Below, one piece after another: positions 32,973-42,844 of a stretch of 64,000 nt of DNA. The stretch lies in assembly GCA_036273715.1 (NCBI GenBank), contig DASUHB010000034.1:62001-126000 (forward strand), read 5' to 3'. Source of the DNA: Gemmatimonadaceae bacterium. Lineage in GTDB: Bacteria > Gemmatimonadota > Gemmatimonadetes > Gemmatimonadales > Gemmatimonadaceae. The number at the start of each line of letters is the position of its first letter. Position 1 is the first letter of the stretch. A model generated the notes under the pieces. It made no database searches. It saw only the letters and a list, made by a program, of their open reading frames with translations, and was not told the origin of the DNA. The position numbers and the translations under genes are program-made.

Positions 32973-34814
32973 ATGCCTTCCGTCATCGACGTCGCAACCG
33001 TCCAGTTCGCGCCTCGCAAAGGCGAATACGAGGCGAACCTCGCGCGCCTGGGCGAGTTGTTTGCCCAACTCGACGGCCTCGCGCCCCGGCCGCAGGTCCT
33101 TCATCTGCCCGAGACCGCACTCACGGGATATTTCCTCGAGGGCGGCGTTCGCGAATTCGCGCTCACGGCCGGCGCACAAGCGGCCGATCTGCAGCGCGTG
33201 TACCGCAACGCCGTCCCGCAGGCAGCCGACCGGACGCTCGAGATCGTACTCGGCTTTTACGAGGTCTGGAACAACATCCTCTACAACAGCGCGATGTGGG
33301 TGCGGGTCGGCGGCGCTGCGCCGCTGGTCAGGCACGTCCACCGGAAGAACTTCCTGCCGACGTACGGACTGTTCGACGAGGAACGGTTCGTCGAGCGCGG
33401 TCAGTCGTTCCGGGCGTTCGACACACCGTGGGGTCGCTGCGCCGTGCTCATCTGTGAGGACGCCTGGCACAGCCTGACGGGGACGCTGCTTGCACTCGAT
33501 GGCGCCCGCGCCATTTTCGTTTGCTCGGCCGCTCCGGCGCGAGGTCCGTGGCCGCGGGAGGACGGAATTCCTGGTCCGGCAAGCGTGGCCCGATGGGAGC
33601 GGCTCGTGCGCGACATCGCCGAAGAGCACGGGGTGTTCGTGTCGTTCTCCAACCTCGCATCGAGCGAGGCCGGCAAATCGTTTCCGGGTGGCGCGTTGGT
33701 CGCGGGACCCAAAGGCGACGTGCGCATCCGTGGTCCGATGTGGACGGAGGCGATTCTGCCCATCGCGATGGACCTGGGCGATTTGACGCGTGCCCGGGCC
33801 GACATGCCGCTTCTGGCCGACCTTCGCACCGCGATACCCCACCTGGTCGGGACGCTGGCGCGGATCCAGAACGGCCATGGGGATGCCCTGCAGTACGACA
33901 GCGACGGCTGCGAGGCGCGGACGATTCCGCCGGCGACGGCGAGCACGGCGCGAGCGAGGTCGATGGACGTCGTGGATGGCGGGATGGCCGCGGCCGGCGC
34001 GCCGCCGCCGCTGGAGATCGATCCGGCGCTCACCGAAGAATGGCTGGCCGCGTTTCTGCGCGACGAGATCGCGGGCCGCGGGTTCGGCAAGGGCATCGTG
34101 GCCTTGTCGGGCGGGGTCGACTCGTCGGTGACCGCGTATCTGGCGGCGCGAGCGTTAGGCGCGGACAACGTGGTCGGCGTGCGGCTGCCGTACCGGGCCT
34201 CGAGTCCCGAAAGCCTGTCGCACGCGCAGCTGGTGATCGATGCGTTGGGCATCGAGGGACGGACGGTGGACATCAGCGCCGCGGTCGACGGCTACCTGGC
34301 CAACGAGCCCGAGGCCGATGCGACGCGCCGCGGCAACGTGATGGCGCGCGCGCGGATGATCGCCTTGTTCGATCTGTCGGCGCGCTACTCGGCCATTCCG
34401 TTAGGCACTGGCAACAAGACCGAGCGGCTGTTGGGCTACTTCACCTGGCACGCCGACGATTCGCCGCCGCTCAATCCGTTAGGCGACCTGTACAAGACGC
34501 AGGTCTGGGCGCTGGCGCGCCACCTGGGCGTGCCCGGCGCGATCATCGACAAGCCGCCCACCGCCGACCTCGTGAGCGGCCAGACCGACGAGGGCGACCT
34601 GGGCATCTCGTACGCCCGGGCCGACCTGATCCTGCAATGGCTGCTGCACGGCTACGCGCCGGTGGAGCTCGAGGCGCGGGGCTTCGCGCGCGACGAGGTC
34701 GAGCTGGTGCGCCGGCGCGTCGAACGCACGCACTGGAAGCGCCGGCTGCCCAGCGTCGCGATCATGAGCTCCACGGCCATCGGCGAAAGCTGGCTGAGGC
34801 CCGTCGACTACTGA
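32973..34814 (+). CDS. nadE: Glutamine-dependent NAD+ synthetase
   Basis: A 613-residue two-domain enzyme converting nicotinic acid adenine dinucleotide to NAD+. The N-terminal nitrilase-type glutaminase has its Glu-Lys-Cys triad in PETALTGY, HRKNFLPTYG and LICEDAWH. The C-terminal synthetase has the ATP PP-loop LSGGVDSSV and conserved GTGNKTERLLGYFTWH and KPPTADL. All catalytic residues are present, and ammonia channelling between the domains is expected from the family. The 3' end overlaps the end of the convergent cheX-like gene by 7 nt. Several Leu-Gly pairs are coded TTA-GGC within the GTTAGGC word. Confidence 0.95.
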   Translation: MPSVIDVATVQFAPRKGEYEANLARLGELFAQLDGLAPRPQVLHLPETALTGYFLEGGVREFALTAGAQAADLQRVYRNAVPQAADRTLEIVLGFYEVWNNILYNSAMWVRVGGAAPLVRHVHRKNFLPTYGLFDEERFVERGQSFRAFDTPWGRCAVLICEDAWHSLTGTLLALDGARAIFVCSAAPARGPWPREDGIPGPASVARWERLVRDIAEEHGVFVSFSNLASSEAGKSFPGGALVAGPKGDVRIRGPMWTEAILPIAMDLGDLTRARADMPLLADLRTAIPHLVGTLARIQNGHGDALQYDSDGCEARTIPPATASTARARSMDVVDGGMAAAGAPPPLEIDPALTEEWLAAFLRDEIAGRGFGKGIVALSGGVDSSVTAYLAARALGADNVVGVRLPYRASSPESLSHAQLVIDALGIEGRTVDISAAVDGYLANEPEADATRRGNVMARARMIALFDLSARYSAIPLGTGNKTERLLGYFTWHADDSPPLNPLGDLYKTQVWALARHLGVPGAIIDKPPTADLVSGQTDEGDLGISYARADLILQWLLHGYAPVELEARGFARDEVELVRRRVERTHWKRRLPSVAIMSSTAIGESWLRPVDY

Positions 34815-35251
34815 CGACGCCGTTCGGCCAGCTCGAGGAGGACGCGGGCGCGACCCGCTTCCACTTCGAGCTCGATGTGCGACGCGCCTCCGGTCTCGGC
34901 CGGCGCGCCGCGCGCCGGCGGCGCGAGCGTTAGGCACGCGCTCGGCCCCAGAATGTAGGGCAGCGCGTTGCCGCAGATCACGTTGGCCATCTCGCCCAGG
35001 GCATCCCACCGCCACGGCTCCGCCTCTTCGCCATCCAGGCCGAGCATGTTTTCGGCGATGGCGCGGAACACGTCGTCCGAGACCCGCAGCGTGAGGCACC
35101 CGGCGTGCGCGCCGTCGAACGCGACGCTCACGGCGGCCGGCAGCGCGTCGAGCCCGCTCGGCGTTTCCACGGCCGCGCCGACGGAGAGCAGGCCGAGCTC
35201 CTCGAAGGCGAGGGTGGCGGCCACTCGGAGGGCGATCGAATTATCGGTCAT
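34808..35251 (-). CDS. CheX/CheC-like chemotaxis phosphatase
   Basis: A 147-residue protein with one CheC/CheX-type signature, ALGEMANVICGNALPYIL, where Glu and Asn are the catalytic pair that dephosphorylates CheY-P. It lacks the second copy found in CheC, hence CheX-like. The start ATG 35251 overlaps the end of the receiver gene by 11 nt; a GTG at 35266 is less likely. It is the last gene of the chemosensory operon and overlaps the 3' end of nadE on the other strand. It probably terminates the signal of the receiver encoded just upstream. Confidence 0.78.
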   Translation of the reverse strand: MTDNSIALRVAATLAFEELGLLSVGAAVETPSGLDALPAAVSVAFDGAHAGCLTLRVSDDVFRAIAENMLGLDGEEAEPWRWDALGEMANVICGNALPYILGPSACLTLAPPARGAPAETGGASHIELEVEAGRARVLLELAERRRQ

Positions 35252-35663
35252 GGTCGGGTGCACCAAGGGCGCGCAGCACCGCGTCGCGCAGATCTTCCGG
35301 CGCGAACGGCTTGTGAAGAAAGCCGTGGCCCATCGCCATCACCTGCGCCGCGCGCGCATCGCTGCCATCGGACGACACGACGATGACCCGCGGCCCGCGC
35401 GCCGTCGGCCGGCCGAGGCGCGCCAGCATGTCCAGGCCGCTCAGGCGCGGCATGTTGATGTCGACCAGCGCGAGGGTGACGGGCTCGGACGCGAGGATAC
35501 CGAGGCCGGCTTCGCCGTCGGCCGCTTCGTGCACCGTGCCTAACGGAAGCCCCGTGAGCCGGAGCGTACGGATGATCATGGCCCGCATCACGCGGCTGTC
35601 GTCCGCCACGAGCACGGTCAACGGCGCCTGTGCGGTCGCCGCGGCATCGCTTCGATCGATCAT
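35241..35663 (-). CDS. CheY-like receiver protein of the chemosensory operon
   Basis: A 140-residue single receiver domain with DDSRVMRAM, phosphoryl Asp in LVDINMPRLSG, Ser in VVSSDGSDA and Lys in LHKPFAP. The first about 15 residues are a short extension. Its start overlaps the cheD stop (ATGA) and its end overlaps cheX, so it is tightly embedded and is the likely target of CheA in this cluster. The output could be a motor, pilus or other partner; no flagellar genes occur in the window. Confidence 0.9.
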   Translation of the reverse strand: MIDRSDAAATAQAPLTVLVADDSRVMRAMIIRTLRLTGLPLGTVHEAADGEAGLGILASEPVTLALVDINMPRLSGLDMLARLGRPTARGPRVIVVSSDGSDARAAQVMAMGHGFLHKPFAPEDLRDAVLRALGAPDHDR

Positions 35664-36160
35664 AGTTCGCCCTCCCGGTCCGGCGTTTTGAGCCAGACGC
35701 GGCCCGTGGCAAGGTCCAGCGACAGAGTGCGCCACACGCGGGTGCCGCCCACGTCGTGCGCGTGGATCAGGATGCCATTCTTCCATAGCAGCTTTCGCAG
35801 CATGATCAGATTGCGCTTGCCGATCTGGAAACCATCAGCCGTGGCGTCGCCGGCCGACGCGCCACCGGCCACCGCGACCCGCAGCCGGGCCTTGCTCGCG
35901 CCCAACCGATAGCAGTCGCGAAAGAGCGCCGCCACGCCGGTGTCCACGTACTCGAGCGGGCGGTCGCGCGATCGCTCACGGTCGTCGGTGGACGCGGGGA
36001 GCGGAACGTGCAGCAAGCCGCCCACGCGCGCCACCGGATCGTACACCGCCACGCCGAGGCAGCTGCCTAACGCATGGGCCACGAGCCGCTCGCCCGTGTT
36101 CGACACGCACATCGCGCCCACGCCCACGATGCGCTCCCCATTCGCCCGCGTCGCCCGCAT
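35660..36160 (-). CDS. cheD: Chemoreceptor glutamine deamidase CheD
   Basis: A 166-residue CheD. The catalytic Cys and His are visible in HALGSCLGVAVYDP and GGLLHVPLP. CheD deamidates receptor glutamines and can stimulate CheC-type phosphatases; a CheX-like protein is encoded two genes downstream. The start at 36160 follows the cheR stop by 1 nt and the stop overlaps the receiver gene (ATGA). A conserved C-terminal block (DGFQIGKRNLIMLRKLLWKN) supports the call. Confidence 0.92.
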   Translation of the reverse strand: MRATRANGERIVGVGAMCVSNTGERLVAHALGSCLGVAVYDPVARVGGLLHVPLPASTDDRERSRDRPLEYVDTGVAALFRDCYRLGASKARLRVAVAGGASAGDATADGFQIGKRNLIMLRKLLWKNGILIHAHDVGGTRVWRTLSLDLATGRVWLKTPDREGEL

Positions 36161-36161
36161 C

Positions 36162-37040
36162 CTAACGCACGTACACGGCCGGCTGCACGTAGCGCAGGCC
36201 GTGTGTCACGGTGCCCAGACTCTCGGAATGCCCGACGAACAGGTGCCCGCCCGGCGCCAGCATCTGCCAGAACCGCTCGACCAGCCGCTGTCGGACCCGG
36301 GCATCGAAATAAATCATGACGTTGCGGCAGAAGATCGCGTCGAACGGTCCGCGCAGGGGCCAGTCGCGAACGAGATTCAACCGCGCGAAGCGAACGATGG
36401 CGCGCAGCTCATCCCGCACGACGAAGCGATCGCCGCTGGACGTGACATCGACCATGCGCCGGCGCAACGTCGCCGGGATTGCGGCCACCGCACGGGCGCC
36501 GTACGTGGCCGCGCGCGCACGGGCGAGGGCGCGCGACGACACGTCAGTGGCGAGGATGCGGGCCGAAGCGAACCGTTCCGGCGGCAGATGTTCGCGCATG
36601 AGCACCGCGATGGTGAACGGTTCTTCGCCAGACGCGCATCCGGCGCTCCAGACGCGAAGCGGCGCGCTGCCGCGCGCCATCGCAGGGAGCACGGTGGCGG
36701 TGAAAAAGTCGAAGTGCGCCGGTTCGCGGAAGAATGCCGTCTGGTTGGTGGTCAGTGCGTCGACGAGCTCGCCCAGCTCCGCGAATTCCCGGCGCATCGC
36801 ACCGTTTTCGACGCGGTCGAGATACGCCGAGAACGTCGGCGCGCCGATATCGACGACACGGCGCCCGAGTCTCGAGCGCACGAGCTCTTCCTTGCCCGCG
36901 CGCAGCCGAATTCCACAAGTCTCGTACAAGAGTTGGCGGAGCCGGTGGAACTCGTGCGGCCGGAGCGGAGGAATGAGCGACCACACGGCCGCCTGACGGT
37001 CGGCGGCCGGCGCGTCAGAACTCCTCGAGAACGTCATCAT
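36162..37040 (-). CDS. cheR: Chemotaxis protein methyltransferase CheR
   Basis: A 292-residue SAM-dependent methyltransferase that methylates receptor glutamates. The N-terminal helical domain ([16 protein letters not shown]) is followed by the SAM domain with [24 protein letters not shown] and [10 protein letters not shown]. It overlaps the end of the receptor gene by 26 nt. The stop is the TAG of a CGTTAGG word. No cheB methylesterase is present in the cluster, so how methylation is reversed is open. Confidence 0.95.
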   Translation of the reverse strand: MMTFSRSSDAPAADRQAAVWSLIPPLRPHEFHRLRQLLYETCGIRLRAGKEELVRSRLGRRVVDIGAPTFSAYLDRVENGAMRREFAELGELVDALTTNQTAFFREPAHFDFFTATVLPAMARGSAPLRVWSAGCASGEEPFTIAVLMREHLPPERFASARILATDVSSRALARARAATYGARAVAAIPATLRRRMVDVTSSGDRFVVRDELRAIVRFARLNLVRDWPLRGPFDAIFCRNVMIYFDARVRQRLVERFWQMLAPGGHLFVGHSESLGTVTHGLRYVQPAVYVR

Positions 37041-39159
37041 CGCCCAGGTCGAACGGGTGCGGCGTTGCGTTAGGCGCAGGCGACGGCGGCGTGCCGAACG
37101 CGTGGCGGCCCACCGTGCCGCGCGGCGCGATCGGACGAATCGGCGACGGGCCGGCGGGCACGCCTCGATGCGGCGTGCGGCGGTTCGCGCGCGCGGTGGT
37201 TTCGCGGCGCGGCGTCGCGGGCGCGGTCGCCAGCTGGAAGTGCCCGACCAGCGTCTCCATTTTTTCTGCCTGTCCCGACAACTCCTCGGCCGCGCTCGCA
37301 GATTCCTCGGCGTTGGCGGCGGTTTGCTGCGTCACGCCGTTCATCTGCTCGACGCCGGCCGCGATCTGTTCGATGCCCTGGCTCTGCTGCTCGGAGCCGG
37401 CCGCGATCTCCGCCATCGCCGCGCCGACCTTGTTGACGTGCTCGGTGATGTCGCCGAAGCTCGCCATGACTTCGCGATTGATCACCGCTCCGCTCTCGGC
37501 GTTCTTCACGGACTCCTCGATCAACGATGCCGTGTTCTTCGCGGCTTCGGCGCTGCGCATGGCAAGGTTGCGTACTTCTTCGGCGACCACCGCGAAGCCG
37601 CGGCCCGCATCGCCGGCGCGCGCCGCTTCGACCGCGGCGTTGAGGGCGAGAAGGTTGGTTTGGAAGGCGATTTCGTCGATCGTTTTCACGATGCGCGCGG
37701 TGGCGGCCGCTGCGCCGGTGATGCGATCGGTGGCATCGGCGAGCCGCTTCATGCTATGCGCGCCGCGCGTGGCGCTTTCGCGCGCCGCTTCGCTGAGCTG
37801 CCGCGCATCGCGGGCGCTGAGCGCGTTCTGGCGCGTCATCGCGCCCATCTCCTGCAGGCTGCTCGACACTTCCTCGAGGGAGCTCGCCTGTTCTGCCGCG
37901 CCCTGCGCGAGGAGCTGGCTGCCCGCGCTCACCTGGCCGGCGCCGGCCGCGACCTGCTCGGCGGCCATGGCGACTTCGGCGAGCGCTTCGTCGAGTTGGC
38001 CGAGCGCTTTGTTCAGCGCTTGCTTGATGCGCGCGTGTTCGCCACGGTATTCGCCGCGCACGCGGGCGCGCAGGTCGCGTGCGGCCACGCGGTCGAGCAC
38101 TTCGGCCGCTTCGTGCACGGGCGCGATGACGGCGTCCAGCGTCTCGTTGAAGCCGGCGACGAGGTCGTGGAAGGTTCCGCGAAAGCGGGTCGCGTTGCCG
38201 CGCGTGGCGAGCTCGCCCTGCTTGGCGGCGTCGATGAGCGCGCGCACCTCTCGCGTTAGGCCGGCGAGCGCCTCGACCATTTCCTGGAACGAGTGGCTGA
38301 GCACGTCGTTGGGCCCGCGCGGCGTGACGGCCACGCCGATGTCGCCTTCGCCGAGGTGGCGCGCGACCGCGGCAAATTCCCGTTGGGCATCGATGATGCG
38401 CCGGAGTCCCTGCGCCAGATCGCCCATCTCGTCGTGCGACGTAACCCAGACGTCGACGTCGACCTGTCCCTGTGCGATCAGGTCCATCTTGGTCGACAGC
38501 TCGGACACCGGCCAATTGATGCCGCGCTCGAGAACGAACGCCGCGATCAGCGTCACGACCATCGTGACGATGGAGCCCCATTCGAGCGCGCGCCGCACGT
38601 TGGCATCTCGCTCGGCGCCTGCCGCGCGGACGGCGGCCTGGACGCTCTGCTCCTGTGCGATGCCGGCGAGGATGAGCCGCCGCATGTCGTCGAGCTGCTG
38701 CTGTTCGCCGACCGCTCCGGCAGAAACGGTTCCCGTGGCTGCACGCCGGGCGTGAAGCGCCGGCGCGATGATGTCGTCGTGGAGCGACGTGCCTGACGCA
38801 TCGAGCTGTTGCCACCGTGCGTGCTGCGCGGGGTCGTCGGTGGACAGGCGCTCGAGCGAGTCGACCTGGCGGCGAAACGTCGACCACCCCTGGTCGGCGT
38901 CGCGCGCGGCCCCATCGCCTTCGCCGAGCATCGCGCCGCGGAAGCCGGCATCCATGGTCAGGAGTCCGGACAGCGCATCCTGTGCGCCGTCGATCACGTC
39001 GATGACGTGCTGCGTGGCGGCCCGATCCGCCGCGCCCGTGGTGATGGCGCGGTGCACGTAGATGCCCTGAGCGAGCACCATCGCGAACACCGCCGCGAAG
39101 GCGACCGTCAGTTTCCAGCGCATGCGCAGGTTGTAGAACCAATTCATGGTCATGGCCAT
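37015..39159 (-). CDS. Methyl-accepting chemotaxis protein with CHASE3-like sensor and HAMP repeats
   Basis: A 714-residue receptor. A membrane helix ([17 protein letters not shown]) precedes a helical periplasmic domain of about 150 residues, a second helix ([17 protein letters not shown]), HAMP segments and the signalling hairpin. The hairpin tip is typical ([20 protein letters not shown]) and is followed by [15 protein letters not shown]. The C-terminal 80 residues are a Pro/Arg-rich linker ending in DDDVLEEF, not a canonical CheR-docking pentapeptide. ATG 39159 is chosen from three close ATGs (39159, 39153, 39147). The ligand is unknown. Confidence 0.92.
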   Translation of the reverse strand: MAMTMNWFYNLRMRWKLTVAFAAVFAMVLAQGIYVHRAITTGAADRAATQHVIDVIDGAQDALSGLLTMDAGFRGAMLGEGDGAARDADQGWSTFRRQVDSLERLSTDDPAQHARWQQLDASGTSLHDDIIAPALHARRAATGTVSAGAVGEQQQLDDMRRLILAGIAQEQSVQAAVRAAGAERDANVRRALEWGSIVTMVVTLIAAFVLERGINWPVSELSTKMDLIAQGQVDVDVWVTSHDEMGDLAQGLRRIIDAQREFAAVARHLGEGDIGVAVTPRGPNDVLSHSFQEMVEALAGLTREVRALIDAAKQGELATRGNATRFRGTFHDLVAGFNETLDAVIAPVHEAAEVLDRVAARDLRARVRGEYRGEHARIKQALNKALGQLDEALAEVAMAAEQVAAGAGQVSAGSQLLAQGAAEQASSLEEVSSSLQEMGAMTRQNALSARDARQLSEAARESATRGAHSMKRLADATDRITGAAAATARIVKTIDEIAFQTNLLALNAAVEAARAGDAGRGFAVVAEEVRNLAMRSAEAAKNTASLIEESVKNAESGAVINREVMASFGDITEHVNKVGAAMAEIAAGSEQQSQGIEQIAAGVEQMNGVTQQTAANAEESASAAEELSGQAEKMETLVGHFQLATAPATPRRETTARANRRTPHRGVPAGPSPIRPIAPRGTVGRHAFGTPPSPAPNATPHPFDLGDDDVLEEF

Positions 39160-39184
39160 CGATCCCGGCTCGAGGAGGCTTTGG

Positions 39185-39661
39185 TTAGGCAGCGGTCGGC
39201 GCGCCGCTCGGCGCACCGGCGGCCGCGAGGTCGCCGGCGTCGATGACGCGCGAGATGTCGAGGAGCAGTCGGACGCGGGCGCCGGACTTGGCGACGCCGA
39301 CCAGGTACTCCGTGCGCGCGCCGGCGCCTAACGGAGGCGGCGGGGCAATGTCGGCGGCGCCGATGTCGGCCACTTCGGAGACGCGATCGACGAGCAGGCC
39401 CACGTGCGCCGCGTGCGCGGCCACCACGATGATGCAGCTCGTCGGTCCGGGCTCGCACGGCGGCAAGTCGAACTTCCGGCGCAGATCGATGATCGAGATG
39501 ACGCGGCCGCGGAGGTTGATCACGCCGCGGACGAACGGCGGGGTGCGCGGCACGCGCGTCATCGGAAGCACACCGATGATCTCGTGCACGGCGAGGATTT
39601 CCATGCCGTACTCCTCGGCGCCGAGAAAGAACGTAACGTATTTCCCTGCCGCCGCGCTCAT
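39185..39661 (-). CDS. cheW: Chemotaxis coupling protein CheW
   Basis: A 158-residue CheW domain that links receptors to Che[21 protein letters not shown], then [20 protein letters not shown] and [11 protein letters not shown]. The start overlaps the cheA stop (ATGA). The stop TAA is within a GCCTAAC word. An Ala/Gly/Pro tail of about 15 residues ends the protein. Confidence 0.95.
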   Translation of the reverse strand: MSAAAGKYVTFFLGAEEYGMEILAVHEIIGVLPMTRVPRTPPFVRGVINLRGRVISIIDLRRKFDLPPCEPGPTSCIIVVAAHAAHVGLLVDRVSEVADIGAADIAPPPPLGAGARTEYLVGVAKSGARVRLLLDISRVIDAGDLAAAGAPSGAPTAA

Positions 39662-41862
39662 GCGACCGCCTGCGTGCCGGTGAACGGTTGGGCGCGCCGC
39701 GCGAGCTCGAGCACCTGCGGCACGTCGAGGATGAGGCCGACGCGGCCGTCGCCAAGGATCGCGGCGCCGGCGATGCCGGGGATGTCGCCGATCCCCGCGT
39801 TGACGGCTTTGGCGACGACTTGCTGCTGGCCGAGAATCGCGTCGACGAGCAGCGCCGAACGGCGCTCGCCGGCGCCGACGACCATGAGCAGCGCCGCCGT
39901 CGGATCTTCGCACGCCCCGTCGACGCCCAACAGCGCGTGCAAGCGGACTAACGGAAGCACGTCCTGCCGCAGGCGCACCATCTCGCCGCGGCCGCCCACG
40001 CTGAACAGCGCGCTGCGGTCGGGGCGGAAGCTCACGATGACGTTCGTCGTGGGCACGATGTATCGTTCGGCGCCCACGCGGACGAGCATCCCGTCGGTAA
40101 TGGCCAGCGTCAGCGGGACGCGGATCGTGAACGTCGTTCCACGGCCCGGCTCGGACTGGACATCCACCCGGCCGTGGAGCGCCTGGATGTTGCGGCGCAC
40201 GACGTCCATCCCCACCCCGCGCCCCGATACGTCCGTGAGGCGATCGGCCGTCGACAGGCCGGGCGCGAAGATGAGATCGAGCACGTCTTCCTCGCTGGGC
40301 TGCTCGCCCGGTCGGACGAGACCGCGCACCTGCGCGCGTTCGAGTATCCGTCCGCGCTGCAATCCGCGACCGTCGTCGCTCAGGGCGATCACCACGTGCC
40401 CACTCATCTGTGTGGCGCGCAGCGTTAGGCATCCGGTGGCCGGCTTGCCGAGGGCCTGACGCTCGGCCGGCGATTCGATCCCGTGGTCGATCGCGTTGCG
40501 GACCATGTGCATGAGTGGATCGGCCACGAGCTCCACCATGTTGCGGTCAAGCTCGGTCATCTCCCCCTCGACCCGGCACTCGACCTCTTTGCCCGCGCGT
40601 TGAGCGAGATCGCGCGCGATGCGCACCAGCTTGTTGCAGGTTCCCCGGAGCGGCACCATGCGCAGGCCCATGCTCATGTCGTGCAGGTCGCGCACGAGCT
40701 TGCCCGCGTGCGCGACTTTTCGCGACAGCTCGGGATGGTCGTGTCCCGCGGCCGGGTCCTGGGCGATCATCCAGTGCGCCACGACCAACTCGCCGACGAG
40801 ATCGACCAACGCATCCAGCCGGTCGAGTCGCACCCGCGCCGTGTGCGTGGCGCCGCTGTCGCGCGCGACCGCCGCCGTCGCGCCGCGCGGTGCCGCCGGT
40901 ATTGCGCCCGGCACGGCCGGCACGGCGTCCGCGTTCTCGAGCTCGCGCAGCACGTCGACGAAATCGGGGGGATACGCGAGTGGAAGGCCGTCGCGCGACG
41001 CATCGAGCGATTGGACGGTGTCGCGAAGCGCATCGAGCGCGCGCAGCGACAGAGCCGCGATGCGCCCCGCAAACCCGTCGCGCTGGCGACGCTCGCCTAA
41101 CAGCGACTCGCCGTGGTGCGCGAGGGCGACGAGTCCATCGAGCTTGAGGAAGCCGGCCGTGCCCTTGATCGAGTGGAACGCGCGCATCACCGTTTGCGCG
41201 GCCTCGATGTCGTCGGGCTCGCGCTCCAGCACGAGCATCGCGGCTTCCGCGCTCTCGATGTATTCACGCGCCTCGTCGCAGAAATCGCCGAGCAGCGCGC
41301 TGTCGGTGTCGTCGGGCACGGATAGCGGAAGGAGGCCGTCGGCACGGGCGAGCAACGCGTGCGGTTTGCGGTCCGACATCCCGATGAGATCCGACGTGCG
41401 GGGCTTGAGCGCAGGCGACGCTTCTGTCAGGTTGCGCATGATGGCGATGATCGAGCGCTCGGGACCTTCCACCATCGACAGCCGGTCCGGCGCTTTGGGT
41501 GAGGCGAGGTAGGTGCGCACCGCATCGAGCAGCACCTGCGCCGCCCGGTGGAGTGCCGCCTGCCGCTCGCCGCGATCGCGGTCCGGTCGCAAGGCCTCGG
41601 CAACCAATCGGAGCGACACGCAGGCGCGCGATTCGCGGACGGGCACCTGCTCGATGAGTCGCATCACGTCGCCACGGAGTGCGCCACGGGTTTCGAGATC
41701 CGAAACACCGAGCCGCCCGAGAGCGGCGCTCAGTTCGTCGAAGCGCGTGAGAAGGGCGCGAGGAACGCGACGTGATGATGATGACACGCGGAGCGGGAAC
41801 GCGAGTGTGGTGGCGAGGCACGAGAGGCGGCGCGGCCGGCGCGGGCGGCGCCTCTGATGCAT
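39658..41862 (-). CDS. cheA: Chemotaxis histidine kinase CheA
   Basis: A 734-residue CheA. The P1 HPt domain has its His in AFHSIKGTAGFL (about residue 230), unusually far from the N-terminus because about 190 residues without a recognisable domain come first. P3 dimerisation, the P4 ATPase (HMVRNAIDHGIE, DDGRG, SGRGVGMDVVRRN) and the P5 CheW-like domain (LAITDGMLVRVG, then ILGDGRVGLILDVPQV) follow. No receptor-type P2 is obvious. The true start may lie downstream of ATG 41862, since the first 30 residues are Arg-rich and non-conserved. It is the first gene of the seven-gene operon. Confidence 0.93.
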   Translation of the reverse strand: MHQRRRPRRPRRLSCLATTLAFPLRVSSSSRRVPRALLTRFDELSAALGRLGVSDLETRGALRGDVMRLIEQVPVRESRACVSLRLVAEALRPDRDRGERQAALHRAAQVLLDAVRTYLASPKAPDRLSMVEGPERSIIAIMRNLTEASPALKPRTSDLIGMSDRKPHALLARADGLLPLSVPDDTDSALLGDFCDEAREYIESAEAAMLVLEREPDDIEAAQTVMRAFHSIKGTAGFLKLDGLVALAHHGESLLGERRQRDGFAGRIAALSLRALDALRDTVQSLDASRDGLPLAYPPDFVDVLRELENADAVPAVPGAIPAAPRGATAAVARDSGATHTARVRLDRLDALVDLVGELVVAHWMIAQDPAAGHDHPELSRKVAHAGKLVRDLHDMSMGLRMVPLRGTCNKLVRIARDLAQRAGKEVECRVEGEMTELDRNMVELVADPLMHMVRNAIDHGIESPAERQALGKPATGCLTLRATQMSGHVVIALSDDGRGLQRGRILERAQVRGLVRPGEQPSEEDVLDLIFAPGLSTADRLTDVSGRGVGMDVVRRNIQALHGRVDVQSEPGRGTTFTIRVPLTLAITDGMLVRVGAERYIVPTTNVIVSFRPDRSALFSVGGRGEMVRLRQDVLPLVRLHALLGVDGACEDPTAALLMVVGAGERRSALLVDAILGQQQVVAKAVNAGIGDIPGIAGAAILGDGRVGLILDVPQVLELARRAQPFTGTQAVA

Positions 41863-41966
41863 GTCATCGACGCGCGCGACCTAAGGACGCAACGATCCCG
41901 GCGTTGCGAGGTTTGGCGCAGGTTCGTCGCTGAGGTGCGCGAACCGTCCTCTATTCTGGAGCCGTG

Positions 41967-42344
41967 ATGTCGAAAACGGTGCTTGTGGTCGAGGACTCGG
42001 CTCTGTTTCAGAAGGCGTACACGGCGGCCCTCGCCTCTTATCCGGGCGATTCGCTCGAGGTGCTTTACGCCTCGAACGGCGAAGAGGCCATCGCGCAGGT
42101 GGAGCAGCGACCCGCGATCGATCTCATCGTGCTCGACGTGAACATGCCCGTGATGGACGGCCCGGCATTCCTCGAGCGTTTGCGTCGCGACTATCCGTCG
42201 CTCGACATCCCGGTGATGTTCTCGAGCACGCGAGCGTACGCGATGCGCGACAAGATCGGCGACACGATGGGCGTCGTGGCCTACCTACAAAAGCCGTTCG
42301 CGCCGCGCGAGCTGCACGCGCTCCTCGACAAAATCTGGGCCTGA
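41967..42344 (+). CDS. CheY-like response regulator
   Basis: A 125-residue receiver with VVEDSALF, phosphoryl Asp in VLDVNMPVMDG, Ser/Thr in MFSSTRAY and Lys in LQKPFAP. It is divergent from cheA with a gap of about 100 bp, so both may share regulation. The ATG at 41967 is preferred to the GTG at 41964: GGAG at 41958-41961 gives a 5-nt spacing. A perfect hairpin follows the stop. It may be a second, competing phosphate acceptor for CheA. Confidence 0.9.
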   Translation: MSKTVLVVEDSALFQKAYTAALASYPGDSLEVLYASNGEEAIAQVEQRPAIDLIVLDVNMPVMDGPAFLERLRRDYPSLDIPVMFSSTRAYAMRDKIGDTMGVVAYLQKPFAPRELHALLDKIWA

Positions 42345-42367
42345 CCGGCGGCGAGGCTCGCCGCCGG
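42345..42367. terminator. Bidirectional terminator hairpin
   Basis: Perfect 10-bp arms CCGGCGGCGA and TCGCCGCCGG close on a GGC triloop, immediately after the receiver stop and 12 nt before the end of the convergent HNH gene. No T-tract is present. Confidence 0.7.
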
Positions 42368-42378
42368 CGGCTGCGTCG

Positions 42379-42783
42379 CTACGCCGCGTAGGCCAGGCTG
42401 ATCGCCCGGCGCGCGCCGCGTTTGAGCGCGCGGTGAACCACGCGCGCGTACGTCAGAAAATTGAGACCGGCCACGGGATAGCGAATGAAAAACTCATGGG
42501 GCAGCATGTCGCCCTTCATTCGATTGCAGGGTGCGCACGCCACGACGAGGTTGCCGGGAACGTGCGCGCCGCCGTGTGCGAGGGGATAGACGTGGTCGAT
42601 GGTGGCGATCGCAAGATCCAACGGAGCGCCGCAGTACACGCAGCGGCGGCAACAGTCGCGCATCATCGCGCGCTTGAGCGCGCGTTTTTCCTCACAGCGA
42701 CGGGGATGCAGAGGTTTACGGTGAAGCCCGCGTGTGCAGCGCGGGAGTGGAGGGACGATGCGGTGAAGAGCATGCCGTGACAT
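42379..42783 (-). CDS. HNH endonuclease family protein
   Basis: About 134 residues with a canonical HNH fold: CVYCGAPLDLAIATIDHVYP supplies two zinc Cys and the DH, and NLVVACAPCNRMKGD the Asn and the second CxxC. Small stand-alone HNH proteins may be nicking nucleases, restriction-type enzymes or domestic nucleases; the target is unknown. ATG 42783 is chosen because the remaining N-terminus reads plausibly; longer in-frame starts run through a strong hairpin at 42801-42844, which argues against them. It is convergent with the receiver gene. Confidence 0.82.
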   Translation of the reverse strand: MSRHALHRIVPPLPRCTRGLHRKPLHPRRCEEKRALKRAMMRDCCRRCVYCGAPLDLAIATIDHVYPLAHGGAHVPGNLVVACAPCNRMKGDMLPHEFFIRYPVAGLNFLTYARVVHRALKRGARRAISLAYAA

Positions 42784-42800
42784 TGCACCTCGCCGAAAAG

Positions 42801-42844
42801 CAGCGACGCCCAGCATCGGGGATCTCCCGAGCTGGGCGTCGCTG
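42801..42844 (-). terminator. Long perfect hairpin with T-tract upstream of the HNH gene
   Basis: CAGCGACGCCCAGC (42801-42814) and GCTGGGCGTCGCTG (42831-42844) are perfect 14-bp arms; inside, TCGGG and CCCGA add a second stem. On the minus strand the hairpin is followed by CTTTTC, as in an intrinsic terminator, and preceded by TTTTT. It could end an unannotated minus-strand RNA or act as an attenuator in the HNH leader. The rest of the gap 42784-43091 shows no gene. Confidence 0.6.

Noticed and set aside
30744-33878. Open frame extending the penicillin-binding protein by 358 codons upstream.
   Set aside because: The extension is antisense to nadE and has no protein character; the membrane anchor marks the start at 32804.
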